Shown here one piece after another: positions 23,601 to 39,600 of a DNA stretch of 64,000 nucleotides. Position 1 is the stretch's first letter. Every line of letters begins with the position of its first letter. The position numbers were made by a program, and so were the translations under genes. Origin of the DNA: Anoplolepis gracilipes (lineage: Eukaryota; Arthropoda; Insecta; Hymenoptera; Formicidae). The notes beneath the pieces are model-generated. The model saw nothing but the letters and a program-made list of their open reading frames with translations, was not told where the DNA came from and did not search any database. The DNA is taken from NCBI RefSeq assembly GCF_047496725.1, contig NC_132970.1, positions 6,578,001-6,642,000 of the forward strand. The letters are read 5' to 3'.

Positions 23601-26600
23601 AAACTTATTATCGAGATAAATCGGGAGAGCCTTGTTGTTGATACGTCAAACTCGGAAGTTCATACATAAAGGCCCGACAAAACACGCGTGGAAAATCAAG
23701 AGTCGCGTTCCTCGATCGACCGAGCGATAATGTTAAAGCGCTTGCATAAATTTCCGGCATTTACCAAGGGAAGTGGGAGAATGAGCGGCTCTGCTTGCGG
23801 GTTGTCTGATTATCGTGCGAGGGGATCGCGAATGAAAGACTCTGCGCGAAGAATCGCGAGATGAACTATTTTAAGCAGAGGGGCTTAAACGGTTACCGAG
23901 CATCCAATAATAATAATACTGTAGAAGATATTTAGAGTAATATATTAATTTGAGAAATTTTTTATTTTCAGTAAAAAATAAAATTTTATAGCTCTTTTTT
24001 TTATCTGAATAATTTTATCATAATCAAATTATATTTTTAATTAAGTAAAGAATGTGTGCGCGAAAAGTAATGCAATAAATTTCGGACAATTTATACATGT
24101 ATTTTTTATACTATCTCCTATACTTATATTATCACGCGTTGCCCGAAGTATTTATAAACAAATTTACTTTAACGTCAATGTATAATTACCGGCAAAATCG
24201 TTAACATGATACGTCGTTAACATATAGATGAAGTATTAAACATTGTTGCAAATTGTAGAAAAAATGCATAATAGTGATATAATGGAAAACGTGAAAAAGT
24301 TACAAAAATAAACGTATTGTCTAATATAAATATATAAATATATTTTAATTATTATAAAGAATTATTTATTAATATTTATCAATATTTTTTTCTTCCTCCA
24401 TTCCTTTTTATCTTTCTCTTTTTTAATCTGTTTATTTCTTGATATGCCATTTTTATTTAATCACCAGTTTATTTAAAAACTCTTTGGCGCGCACGCAAAT
24501 CTCTAATTTAAATAACTAAAATCTGACTTTCATCTTGCAAAGTTGCGTAGTTTCAAAAAGATTAATAGTGCTTCAGCTCGCGCTCGCCCAATTTTCTGCA
24601 ACGCCAGGCATTTGAATACATCTCTAGCAGCAACTTTCTAAGTTTCTAGTTTCGCACCAAGTGAAAATGTTGAACCAGGTGCCATGGAAGTGTCGTATCT
24701 TGGATTTCCGGCAAGGAAATCACACGCGCACAAATTGTTGATTACGCAAAACCGCTCGCGGAATCGTTTGATCTGAAGAATAATCGACCGAGACAATTAT
24801 TCGAGATGACACTAAAACGAAACACAATTACGTCTCTTGGCTTTCAGAGATAAGTCGAGACGTTAAAAATGCAGTTGCATTCTGAGATCGCGGCGTCTCC
24901 AATTGCGTTTAGTAGATGCGAAGTATACCGAGTGAAGAGAGTTCTCACAAGAGCAAAAGAACGTTTGTGTTGAGGAGAGAAAGTGCTTTTGCTGAGAGAC
25001 AAAACAACCAGCAGGATCTGACAAATTATGCATAATCGAAATTACCGTCATTTTCCCTTTTTGTTGTTCGACTTTGTGCTTTGATGGCGCGAAATCAGCT
25101 ATTATAAACTTCTGGTTTTATTTGCGGTCGTAAATGCGTCTTGAAATATTATCACACCAGATACAATAAAGATTTAACAAAAGTTACGTGGTACCTTTAA
25201 CTGATCTATTTTATCTCTTTCTCTCTCTCTCTCTCTCTCTCAGAATAAATTTATTAATTTTAAAATTTATTTTAGCTGTATTAATATAAATAATTTTTAA
25301 ATATAACTTAATATAAAGATGCATATATAAATAAGCATAAATTTGAGATATATGTTAAATGATATATTCTAAATGATTTATTTAATGTCTGTATTAACTT
25401 TTTTTGTCGATATCCATTTTGTTTGTATCTACTTTGTTTACATCTATTATGTTTGATCTATTTGATCTATTTGATGCCTACATATATTTGCCTATGTATG
25501 CCTATTAGTATATTTACTTTCAAATACTCAAAAATAATTAAACTATTATTATAATTCTTAACTTGCGAGATTTTCGAATTAAATTTTCCCCCTGATTGTA
25601 ACAGGTAAATTATTATGTTTCACGATGTGCTATGCAAGCAGTCTGTTTTGATGTTTTGACGAGTCAGGCAACGGAATCTAAGGGGGCGGTATAATCATGA
25701 GGTAAAAAATGGAACGAATTATAATAGAGAAGAGGAAATTAGGGTTACAGTTCACGAGGTTATGAAGAGTACGCTGTGTTGAATACCGTTATGATGAACG
25801 TGCATCTCGGTTTAGTCGCTATAGCTATAGCATATAGAGAAATAACATAAAGATAATAAATAATTTTGTTGCCAAAGATAAGATCATACTTAAGATATTA
25901 TCCCTAACTGCAACTCTCTTGTATCAGATAATCTAAAAAGACTCTTGGAACATTCTGCGTATGCTCTTTTTAGCATTCTCTCGTTGTACATTCAGCGTTA
26001 GATATTGATCGATTTATCGAATATAAAGATTGAGTCGAGATGACATGAGAATCAAACCCACGTACCCAGCCAAACTTAATAAATTTTATATTACATTTAA
26101 TATATATTTAAGAACATTACTTTTCTCATATTTCTGTTTTTACCAGAATAAATTGAAACAACAGCTTCTAAGAAATTAAAAGATTATATAAAATTATTCG
26201 TTAATGTGTCATATAATTTAATTTTTGAAACTTTTTAGAAAAAATTTATTTATGAACGCTTACAGTTCAACCAGAACAATAAGTTTAGTCACTCGTCGAC
26301 GTTGCGTCGATCAAACGACCGGCCTTGCTCGTTTTATGGAACAAAGTGAACATAATAATACGTTTGCTTTGAAACACGTGGCCGACGTAAGATCCTTCCG
26401 CCCAGCGAGTAGCGCATTTGAAACGTTCTTACGGAGAGTGACGTGTCAGAATTGCGATAGGAAGAACGCAAAAGCCCTCGTATTTCCGCACCATCATCCG
26501 CCACTTCGCAGAGTCACGACGAAGAAGCACGCATCTTCGCTCTGCGAGCTGCGAGCTCTTCGCTCGAATGCGTCTGAGTCTCAAGGCCATATGTGCAAGC

Positions 26601-29600
26601 TGTAAAAATTCTCTAACCAGTAGAAAGTATACGATTACTCATCAACGATTACGCGTCTTTACCAAGCAAAAATGCATTGTCTTTTATTTATTCAAATTAT
26701 TTTCATATGCGAGCTTCTGCATATTAATTCGCGCGTTTGAAGTTTGTAACAGCTTACAAAATAAAATCTTATAATTTTTTGTCATGTAATATTTATATCT
26801 AGAAATATAATTTTTCCACCTAATATATATTTTTAATATTATATTTCAACTAATGAGATGGATAAAGGTATATTAAAATTTATATAAAAAATACATGATT
26901 GGTATAAGTAAAATAATTATATAAATATTTTGTAGAGAGAGATTATGTTGATTCAGCGGTTATTGAATCGTTTTGTAAGGAAGTTGTAAAAAGTTGCTGA
27001 TGCTGAAAGAATTGAATAGTCGATGATACGGAATACCAATGCCAGTATCCAGTTTTATTTTTCTCCAAGGCATCTAAAAGATACATTCCAAGTCCGTATA
27101 TTATACGCGGTGAATTCCCGAGCAGCCGTCTTCCGCGAGTACTTGACTGATCTACTATACGCGCGCGTATGCGTTAGCTATATGATAGCTACCATACTTT
27201 CGTACCGGTCGAACTAGTTTCATGCTTGGTTCTCTAGCGGCCTTGAAGCGCACGGACTATTACGCGGCGTGTATGTGTGTGTGGGTGTGTGTGTCGGTGA
27301 TTGTCGAGAAAAACCCTTTATAGTTTGCCTCACTCGACGTGGACCGCGGAGCCATTCCTTGGCCTTCCGCAATTTCAATTATTATAACCGTACCTCTCGT
27401 GTTGTCCTCAGATAAAGAGACTTTAAGCACGGAAACGTAGATTAAGGGCTATTTTCGAGATTTGCTCCGTGTAAAATCATTTCGAAGGACATTCGTGTAA
27501 ATCTATTAACTTTCCGCTAATTTTTAGTTTCTTATTTCAGCATTAGAAAAACGCTAATTTTGAAAAAAAAATCATTGAACTACTTTTAACGTTTTATTAT
27601 TAGTTAAAAATTGTCTATTTAAATATAAAATATTAATTCAAGAATCTAACAGAGATAAGAAATATCCACGAAAAATATAATTTTTTGTGTTTAATTTTAT
27701 ATTTTTAACTTATTTATTATATATTTACTTATAACTAGTTATATAATATTGTTAAACATATTTTTAAAACTAACAACAAGAAATAAAATGAATAATTCTA
27801 TGCAAGTAATAATGATTTTTAAAATATTGATTTTTGTATGTTACTGTTTTAAGATTATATCGATTATGAGAAATAAATATCAAATTATGTGACATGCTTG
27901 TTGACATTTCCAAACAAATTATCACAATGCAGGTGCGCTGTATGTATAACGAAGAATAGCGAGCTGTAATACACAAGCGATATGTGTTACGAAAGGAATA
28001 ATTCAGACGTAGTTCTTTGTCGCGCGACAAGGCACGCCTCAACACGGTATGCCAAGGTAGCAATAGGTGGTAACAAAACAGGATTGCTCGCAATATTAGA
28101 GAAAAAAAAAGGAGAGAAACGCGGCGAGTCAGAGCGGAATATGAGCACGAGGAGGATCGTTGTGTCTCGCGCTAATTATCTGGCGCCGTTTTATTACAAT
28201 TTTAATTGGCTCACGTCGAAAATTAGCCGGTTTTGGAACAATGCACGATGAAACCGGAACGTGATGCCCCCCAATGAATGTAATTGACTATTTCGCAATC
28301 GTGACGCTTTCACGACTACAAGCCGTGGGCGCACACCTCCCGCATTATCGCCTACGCGGTGAAAATATGTTATCAACGGCCGTTGCAAAACTTAATGACG
28401 GCGTTACGGTTCACTGAGGCGTGGAGGACATCTCTCCCCGTCGTAGAAACGTTCAATGGCCTGTCATCTCAATGGAGTTTATATACATCCCAATAGAACA
28501 GGCGAGGACAAAATATCTCTCGTTAAGCGACCATGTTTATTAAAAAATCGATTATTTCAAATAAGTAACATAATACATGTATATATGATTTTTAAAGTGA
28601 TTTTTTACTCAATTTGAGATCAATATTTTAATATTAGCAATTGAAAAAGTAATAAAAAAATATTTTAATTTATTAAATAATTTCTGCAAAATAAATGGTA
28701 AAGGTAATCTAATTAATTTTAAGTAAAATGTTCTTTAATTTTTAAGAATTATAATTTAAAGATTATTTACCTAACTAAAAACAGAGTGTATAATTTATTA
28801 ATTAGCAATAACATTTACAAAATTAATATATAAGTAATATAGTAGTATACTGAAAATTAAATAAATTTTTACAAAACTCAATACATACTTAAAGATGAGA
28901 AAATTACAAATTCTATTGATTAAAAAATGTTAAAATGAAAGTGATAGAATATATCTTATATAATAATATCTTGACTAATATTATTTCATGCTTTAACTCA
29001 AAGATAAAAGAATACCTATATGTACATAATTTCTTTTCTCACTTCCTCATTTCTAGATGTTAATTTATCCATATGTAAGCATGAGCTACCAGCGGGATAA
29101 GTATCGACAAGTTAATAATCATGAAGACATTAATATTAATGAATCACCAGGTTGCAATATACATAGCATACGTGTTTTACAAGTAAATATTCCGCGCAAA
29201 TATCAAGCGTGCCATTACAGAATATTTTTTAATTATTTTGCATCGGAGATAATGCAATTCATTAAAGTCCATTAGACGAGCATTATCACCAGCTATAAGC
29301 TTGGTGTAAAGTGTCGATACGGATTGCCGGTCACACCGGTAGAAAAACTATGCGTACAAAATGTAACGGATGTGGCAGGCGAGGCTAATCGTTGTAATTC
29401 ATTCCGACTGAAGGCTTTACTCGCGAAGAAGTGTCAACGACTTTTATTTCCTGCCAAATCCCGGATGAAAAAAAAGGCAGCGTAAACTCGACTTAAGGAG
29501 AGAGTGTTGACCTGGATACAATGTGTTCGATGAGCTCGAAACGCATTATCGGCTGGAATATCGAGGTTAAACACGCCGGTAAACGCGCGAGTAGATATCC

Positions 29601-32600
29601 GTGAAAGTGATTTGTTACTTTTGTTCGGCTGACAAGGTATTATTAATGAAATTTTTAGAAGCAATGACGCATATGCTTCGCGATAAGTAAAATTTTGCGA
29701 GTCTCTTGTGCGTTATCGAAAGATCTATAAAGGTTAACGAGATACGCTCGTGGGAAAGAATTTTAAATGTTCTCTGAAAAATCTGAAGTTAGTATTCCTC
29801 TCTTTCTTGCCGTGGCAAAATTTTTTTTTCGCAAGTATCTTGATAATATTTCTCAAGACATTAATCTACATAAATTTATCGTTAAAATTTCCTTTTTAAT
29901 TATAACGTGAGAATATACGTAAATAAAAGAGTTTTTGACATTTTTCAAATTTCAGAGTCAAATATGTATATAAATATTTTGATTCTCTCTAAAAGAAAAT
30001 TTTTGAAGTCAAGATTTACTATGTATACATTTTTCGTAATTGGAAGTATCTTTGAACTTATATCCCGCTATATTCTCTGGCAATATTTTATATAGACGTA
30101 TCGTAACATTATTCTGCGTGAGAATGCTCGGGTAGTTCCTTGTATTCTCGTGCAATTTAAACGTCGACATTTGCTAATGCGCATTATTAATCGTCGCAAA
30201 AGAACCGCACTGCGGTATTTCAGGGAAGTTTTTGAACATCTCTTACTCTTAAGATTGCGCCTTAATTACGAGAGAAGATGAAGAGAAGAATGAAAATGTG
30301 ATATGTGGGTAGAGGTACTGTTAAATTCTCACCCTCTATTAGTAATGAACCATTAATATTAATTAGATGTAGCGTAATCTTTTAATTCAACTTGGTTAGG
30401 AAGTTCCTTGTTAAGAAGATACTAAGTCTTTGTCTTTGTATGAACCTAAATAACTGAAATTATTTCCATAAAATTCTGACAATAAGCTTGTAATTAGGGA
30501 ATAGCTGTTACGACGCTTTGTTACATTCACGAGATTATTTAAAGATAAATTTAAGTATATGTAAGTATATTAAGTATATGTATTACAATTATACATATAA
30601 TTTCTTGGCTTCATATTTAGTTTGCGTTTTTCTAAGTTCTAATAAATAATAATTGATAAAAAAATTGATTTTAATATCAATATCATATGCATGTGAGATT
30701 TACTAAATGTTTAAGTTCCAAATTAATAATATTGTTGATTTGATATTATTTTAATTGCTCTTCCTTGTTTTTCAGGACGTAATGAGCGAGTACGAACGAA
30801 TCAAGCGTTCGTGCTTGAAACGAGGTGAACTCTGGGAGGATCCAGAATTTCCAGCGACGCAAGCATCAGTCTTTTATCACCAGACACCGCCGTTCCAGTT
30901 TCAATGGAAAAGGCCAAAAGTAAGACCACATTTTTCTTCTTTTAATTAATATAAATTTATTTTTTATTACTTTTAACTGTTTTTTTATTTGTAACTAACA
31001 AACTAAAAACATATAGGACAATATAATTATATATAAACGTGCATATATACATACATATATACATATATGTGTAATATATACTTTACATTAATATTTTATT
31101 ACTTACAATACTTAAAATACTTGTTAGTTTATAGAGGAATTATAATTTAGAAAGATATATCTTTAGAATTAAAAGAGATATTTAATTTCTACTAGTTAAA
31201 AATGACACACATATCTTTTATAATCAGGGCACGAACATTAAAAGATGATTTATTCCATTGTTAGCTGATGCAACGAAGCTGTTCTTCCTTCGGGAGCAGT
31301 CTAGAACTAAACTTCCTCGGTTCGCTCCAGTTCCTAAAGAACGGAAAAATGCGACGTAGAACTTAGGAACCGTAAAGAAAACAGTTCGCAACCTTGACAC
31401 GCGGCTCTGTCGCCTGCGTGTTTATAATTGTCCACTGAATAAAGTATCTTCTACTTAGGCTCATGTAACGGAACCACTCATTCTGTCAAAAGTTCTTATT
31501 TTACAATTGCCTTACTAATATATTCCTGCACACATTAAAAACGATTATTTTATCATTTATAAATATTTAAGTGTTATTTAAATATTTGTTTATTATTTTT
31601 TTTGCAAAATTATTATTATTATTTTATTTTACTTTTTATTTTTATTCTATTTTTATGGTTATTTTTGTAAAATTGTTTTTTTTTTTTTTTTATTATATCT
31701 TATCTGTTTAGCTATAATTATTGAATTGAATTCTTTTATATAAACTTATTTTAATAAAGATACTTAATTTTTTAATTAACTGTTCAATTACATAATCAAA
31801 TTTAGACTTTTCAAATCTTATTATTTTTGATTAGAATGAGATCCTTCGAGGTTGGCAAAATAATCGCGGTTCTAGGATATCGGAGCAAGAATCAACGATC
31901 CTGCGGCGTTGGTTACGCAACTTGCACGATGGGTCGGGAAACGAGCGAGCAGGTGAAGTCGGCGACGCGTAACCGCTGGTCTTTTCCGCTTACCGGACGA
32001 GACATTGCGTGGCCGTGCACCATCGTCGCGTATATAATGATCGCAATAGGAGTCACTGACAGCTACGCATTCCTACGACAAGGTCAACAATTGCGTGGAG
32101 AACCCATACGTGGCGTGTGTCGCGCTATTAACACCGTCACCAAAGATTCCCGTCACGATTGTTCTGCCGACCGGAAATACGCGTCGAAAGAGGAGATCAT
32201 TACGCCAGCGCGAGACGCAACAATTGGAGAACAGTTATTTAATGTGGCCCCGATTATGAAATATACGCGGTGCTTTGTGTCGTTAATATCTAACATTTCT
32301 CCACTTGGCGCAAGGTAACATAATTGAGGTGCGCACATTTTTATTAGATAATTATTTCGAATAACTTTTCGACTTTCTGGAAAATTAACGAAATAAATCT
32401 AATAACGGAAACGTCTCCATAATGTTACTAGTTTTAAGAACCTTACATAAATTATTATTTAACGGAATAAATGTTTTATGGAGAGATTATAAAATTTCCA
32501 ATATAAAGTTATATTAAATAATAATAGAATTAAAAAAGTGCGTATGTTAATTACGGAAAAATAATTAGACGCCATTTTGTGCAAATAAAATCTAGTTTCA

Positions 32601-35600
32601 CTTCATGTCTTGATTTTATCTTTGTAACTACTTTACATTGTTTTACAAAATATATGTTTTTTTAACGCATACCTCAATTGTTACTGAGTGAACGAAATAA
32701 TTCTGAAACTCTATTTTAATCGAATCAGTAAAGCACGAATGCTAAAAGAATGTGAAAGCGACTAGCAATTACTATGGAACTAGCGTATCAGATATGAGAG
32801 TGATCACGATAATTGAAATGTAAACTGTACGCAGTGATACATTCGATACACTCAGAGTCGATTAATTAAGAGCAATTAATGAAAATGTAATAAACTATAA
32901 GTGCGTTACCTTATCCGATTTTGAAGAATCTTGCAGGAAACGTTCATCTAAATCTAATAACAGAAAAACTTATGATTCATGAATACATTAATAGAAGAAT
33001 ATGCACTGAGCATTCTTCATAATTTGCATAATACATAGAATCTATTTCACATTATGTTATTCCGTTATGAATAATTAGATAAATATGCAAAGTTTTTATG
33101 CATTACTAAAATATTTTTTGTTTTATTAACTTTAGTATAACGCGTACATGTATTATAAAAAGTTTTTATAAATTTAATTCGTTTCTTCTTTTTTCTTTTT
33201 CTTTCTCTTAATATTGTTTTTACTATCTTATTAATATTTTTAGTTGATGTTTTATATTTATATTTTTTCCATACTAAAAAAATATATTTTAATGTATAGT
33301 CGCTCAAATATTTTTTTCTATGTAATTGTTAGTACATATTAAGGTGAAATAAATTAAAGATTACTTTCCTTGTTTCAGGAATTGTGCAATCGACCCATCT
33401 TTGTCAGCGATGCGCCGGCTCAATTCGATGTCATTCCCGGGAAGATGGGTGAGTTAAACAATGTAAAAAAATAATTATAGCTAATACAAGTATATTAAGT
33501 AAAATTGGAAAACACAGAAGAGTGAGATGTAGATGGAAGAAAATATTGTAAAACATTATCGGAGTTTAAGCGTGTATAAATAAACGATGCATGTAAGGCA
33601 CCCACAAACGACAGAACTGGTCGTTCCGCTTTTGCCTTTTCTCCTTATCCCGACAGTACGGAATTCCCTCGATAGACATAATGATACGTTGTGTTCTTGC
33701 ACGTGTTTGAAAACCTTGGCTTCTACCTAACTCCTTTTCTTCTTGCGCGACGAAAGGTTACGTGAGTTCACTACCACGAATCGGTAATCAAATGTTAAAT
33801 CTTAACAGTCAATTGTTATTTGAAACTTGATAGAACATTATAATTATAAGTGACAATTTAATAATATAAAATGTCAAAAAAAATACATATTTTTTTTACG
33901 AGAAGCATCGATTACATTTATCAAGACATTTATTTTGAGAAAGTTTTTACATATTATTATATATTTTTCTTTCTTGTATAATAACAAAGCAAATATATAG
34001 ATATATAATATTTTTATACTAAAAAAATATTATTTTATTACTATGTTTTAAATAATATTATAATATCACACCCTTTTTAATAGATTTTATATTTATATAA
34101 TATTTAATTTAATAATGTAAAATAACATTTTTAACTTTTATAGAGTTATTTTCATCAAAAGATTTAGATATTTGTGTTGAATATATAATTATAAATATAT
34201 AATGTATAACTGTGTATAAAAAAGATTTGAAATGCCACTTAATAAAGATGTGAAGTATTTAAAAACAAAAATATTCAAGTTTTAATGACACAATAACTTA
34301 GTATCGCGACTCAAAGAAAGCTAGAGTTTCTCATTCACGGCTGAAAGATCTCATGAATCGTGCAATTACTTCGATCACTTTTGACGAATGTAAGATAACA
34401 GTAGTCGTTTTTATGATTATTATAAGTCGATGTTGTACTTCTTTTTTGTACGATTCTATGAAATATCAAGATCTAGAATATAAATTCTGTTGCTTTGAAA
34501 ATCACTACGTGTAAATGCTTAGCATTTTTTGTGTTAATAAATACATATAAATAACAATTACAGTAACGGTTGAACAAGTTTTTCTGTAACATGTATTACC
34601 GAAGTAAAAAGGCCTAAATATTTTCTTGAGTTATTCGCAGGTGTTCTAAAAGATTAATTTCTCTAACCGGAAGAAAAGCAACACAGTGACGTAAAAACGT
34701 TGGCATTTCTATGTTGCATATTAGCTGCACGTGTATGCGTAACAGTTGTACTCGTGGATACTGCCAATTAAGTAATTAAGAAAGCGGTCATAGTTGACGT
34801 TACTTCTCGAACTGTCAAATGTTAGATTACAATTAAATACATATAACTTAATATGTAATAAATAATATTTACAACTAAAACCAATTTGGATAATATATTT
34901 GGATAGAATTATAATCGAAATTTACATCATAATCAGATTCTCTGATAAATATAATATTTGATAAATTTGTTCAGAAGACTACATATTAATTAAATTATAA
35001 AGTGTGCATTTTATGACAAATACTTTAATACATAATTTATTTAAAAATTTATTGTACTGTTAATTGCTAAATTATGAAAAATAGTATATAACACATACTA
35101 AATGTGCGATTATAAACGTCGGAGTAGGATCAAAATACAGTAATAAATATAGCGTTGATTTAACGTTAACTGGATAAAGTATTGCATTTAAACTTTTCGA
35201 TATTTATCGACAACACTCGAGAATAAGAATTTAAACCAGTTTTCAGCTCAATAATACAAATTAGCAAAAAATATGGACACTTTTTTGTTATATAAGTATC
35301 TTGCTTTCTCTCTTTCACAATACAAAGTTCCACATTCTTCTAAAGAATTCTCTATTTAATTTCTCTTCAGACGCAAATTGAGTTCAGTTTTTATCGAACG
35401 CAGTATTAAGATTTATTCTTTATTTTGGATCATAATATTTAATCATAAATAATGTGTAAAAAATGCATATGTAATTTATCTTGTCCTTATTTACTCTATC
35501 TTCACAATGGGTGGTTCCCAAATGGACAATCCGATTAAGGAAATTAAAATACAACTTTATTTCGAACGAAACGAGCTGATGCATCGTGGAATGTTCTGCG

Positions 35601-36658
35601 ACATAATCTTTTCCATAACTTCGTAGTTATAATTCACGGGTATTGCATCGCCGGAAGTCGAGCGCCCTCGAGTAAACTATGCGGGCGCATTCCTGAAAAT
35701 ATAACTGCGTTCGCTGTAACGTGCGCAGCTACTTGTCCCGTTAACGTGTAAGCGACAAGCATGCACAGTCAAGCAAGATGACGACATGTAATAATTTGCA
35801 TCGACCTATATTTTATGACACTGCAAAATTCGGTGATTTACCTTCGCGGCCTTGCAGACAAACTTGCTTTCTGATCGATTTTATAAACCTATATATATAA
35901 TATATATATATAACCAAAATTAAAACATTTCCAGCAAATCTCGAGTGAAATGCAATATATGGAGAGTGGAAAATCATAAAAGATTAATAAAATTATTATT
36001 TTGTGTAATAATAAGGAAATAAATTTTATAGTAAAATATATTTTTTAAAATTATTTTAGAAAATTATGTATATATGTCTTATATATATATATTCTTTTTT
36101 ATAACATATTTTATAAATTCTTTTTATTTTATTATAATAAACTCTACTTTTAATAGATACATTGGATAATTAATTGTAGAAGTATTATAATAGCAAAATT
36201 CAACTGTTATAATTTATATTTTATTGAATCGATTTCTCTCTAAAAGTTAATCAAAACGTTTTGCAAGATTATTATTGAAAAGGCAATATCCGTGTTTGAA
36301 CAGTTTATTCTTATTTTCCTCTTTTTTATTTAAAATGACAAAAAGCTGGTAAAAGCGAGCATTCGATCAGCGATTAGGCCTTCGAAAACGAAAGTGAGTG
36401 AATGTAACGAGATAGAGCGTAGTGTCGCTCTTAGATCCTACACAATTTTCTCACGACGTTACAACACGTTCGATAAACGTTACGGAATCATTTTGTTTTT
36501 CATGAAGAACTCATCGTTTTTTAAGAAGACGCTGATTTCTATTAGTCGCCCCAATTATCACTATTTTAAAAATGTTTTAAAATATATTATAATTACACAT
36601 TTGTTAAAAACTTAATAATAAGATAACATAATTATTTTAAAATAAAATTGAGTATATA

Positions 36659-36690
<32 letters not shown>

Positions 36691-39600
36691 AATGATTTTT
36701 TGATTAATATTTTGAATCTTTTTTATACATTTATATAATATTTAGAGAGAAAGAGAGAAAAAGAGAGGAGAAAGGATTTTATAATCACTTATGTGATTTT
36801 TACATTTTTATTATAAGACACATTGAGCTTCTAATAAAATTATTAAATAAATAAAATAAAGAAGAAATAGTAAAAAAAATTGCGTAAACGTATACGCAAT
36901 AAATAGTATGAATCACTTTTCTCTCTTTATTTTTCTCTCTACTTAAAAATTTCTTAAAACAAAGTTTTTTTTTCATAGAACATATATGTAGATTTTACAA
37001 AATAAAACCTTTTATTAGAATATCATTTCTTTGTTAACAGGTGATAAATGGCTGGTATCGTGTTTGGGCGTACTTCACCTTAGCAAGGGTTTATTCTACA
37101 GGGTAGTACCAGCCGACCAAGGTTTCGGCATCGGTGGAGAACCATCAGGCTCGCCTACCGCAGAATATGCCGGGGTGTTTAGGTTTCGATTGTGGTGGTG
37201 TGGCGCGTGGGTGGAAGTTCTCGTCGACGATAGATTACCGGCGGTTCATGGAAGACTGGCCTTCGTGCAGAGTCGTCATAGTGATCAGTTCTGGCCGGCA
37301 CTGTTGGAGAAAGCGTACGCCAAGTGAGTTTTCTTTGATCATTTTTTTACGTTCGAACTTCATGGACTGATAAATCCACAGAGAGATATAAACCAGAAAG
37401 ATCGTATCTATAAGAGTAGAGCACTTTTATTGACCCAAATAACAATAAGAAACAAAAACAAATGAGATGAGTCGATGAATTGTGCTATTATGTATAGTAC
37501 TAATTTCTCTCAATTTTTCAGAATGCTTTCCAAATTAATACAAAAATTATATCTTTTATTTGATAGTAATATTAATTTATATTCAAAAGATTTCTGCTAA
37601 TATGTTTTTTATATGACAAGAAAATGCAGATTGCATTGACATACAAGTGGAATTTTCCAATTATCCAATTCTGACAAATTATGATGTTCGTTGATCCGTA
37701 ATCTTCGATCTTACTTCGCGTAAGATCATAAACATGAAAAGACGAGATACATGCATTATGTTGCGCCGGGGAAATTTTTCGAGCCACTTTGAGAATGGCG
37801 AATTGCCGTGGGCGGCGTAGGCGTTCACCAGGTGGCCGTTCAAGGTGAATTCGCGCGCGAGGATCGACCTCGGTGCGTTCGATCGATGAACCTTGATTGC
37901 CATCACCGCGGATATAGTATACGTGAGATTGCGAGAGCGGATGAACCAACAAGCTGGCACCAGCTACTCCGAGATGTTCTAAATTTGGCAAAACTTTAAG
38001 CGTGTTGGATTGACAAAAGAACCATTAAACTGATAAAACAAGGTTCTTGAGAAAAAAGATTTATTAATGCATCTATAAAATGATCAGTACCTTTTATTAA
38101 TTGTACAGAATTATGTAAATAATTAAATGAAAAAAAAAATGATTTGCTGAAGAAATATAACTGACAGTGTGAGAGAATTTTTGCGCCGCCCCTCGTTGTT
38201 ATAATTTTGCTGGAAATGATCTGGCACAGCTGTTGAGAAACAATATTTAACGCGTCCCGAACTCATAATAATGCAGAACACATCACAAGGACGAACGGTA
38301 TACGCTTCGCTCGTCGTGCAAGTTGAAAAGCGAGGCGAAGAGCAGAAAGTCGAGCGTCCGTCGAGCAAGCGACGGACAGGGACTTCATCCCGCGACTTCA
38401 TCTCGCGAGGCCGAGTAATCGAGGTGTACGATCTCTCGCCACGAGATGGAAGATGAGTTTACGCGGACGGACGAACGACGATGACCGGTTCTGCCGGAGG
38501 TCCTTGCTCCTCTTCTTAATCTTCCTCTGATGACCCCCTACTCTTTACCGTCTCCTTTCCCTCGTTATCCCCGTCTTGCATGTATCCTTCGTTTCTCTTT
38601 CTTTTCTTCTGTCTCTTCTTTCTTTTCTCTTTCTCTCTTTCTTCCTCTCTGTCTTTCTCAATTTCTTGCACCATCACGAGTATGAACCCCACTTGGACGT
38701 TGCTCTCGAAACTGCTTGCAAAGTGGTGACGTTGAAAAGAAAGATAATTTTGTCTGTCGCTGGATATAAGAGAACCGAGAAAATAAATAACGATTGAGAT
38801 ACGATCACCTAGCGATTCTTGCATATGATTATGTCGTATTTTACGAAAATTTCTAGACTCCTTCATTATACTTATCTTCAGTTGTATATTATCCTCAGAT
38901 AATAACACTTACTTCGATGAAATAAAGGATGATAATTTTCTCAGCACACGCGTACACACATGGAAAGAAATTATTTTGTAAGAGTATGATATTATCTTGC
39001 ATAAACAACATTTCTGTGCATTAGTATATAATATCACAAAATATAGAAATATTATTGTTTACCCTATGATTTTTATTTATCCAAAAAATTTTAAATAAGC
39101 AATGTAAAATATTTGCTATATATAATATTATAAACAATTATAAACAATTATCACATTTTTGTTGAATCAATCTTTATAAAATTCTGTATCGCATACGCGA
39201 ATTAAATGTTTAAATAACATTTTTAAAATTATATTCGAGATTTTACTTGTAATATTTACAAGTTACAAACCAAACATTTATATATAAATATGTCGCTGTT
39301 GAAAATCAATTATTGAATATTATTATTATTAAATGTAATTATTAAATAAAAAAAGTATTAACAAATCTTTATGAGTATAATTTAACGCAAGTTTTACACT
39401 CTATTTAAATATAAACGAGCTTTATGAATATGTGTTTCGGTTACGCTCGAGGAAGATCATGTATGTAAGTACCTGAAATAAAAATAGATTTCGTTGCTTT
39501 CTATAAAGAGCACGCTAAGGATATAATATTTATCTAAATAACATTGATCCGCATAGATCTCAGCGTCTAATAAAATATAATAATAAAACCATACTAGCAA

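Larger units (their letters stand above)
18194..30775 (+). other. CalpC intron 1 (12.6 kb)
   Basis: Long AT-rich first intron with GC-richer islands at about 20540-20870, 21590-21730, 22610-22960, 23680-23880, 24490-25100, 26270-26600, 27090-27330, 28000-28460 and 29280-29620. Open frames in them match nothing I know. Long first introns often hold enhancers. It also holds the GA and CT microsatellites. Confidence 0.7.
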
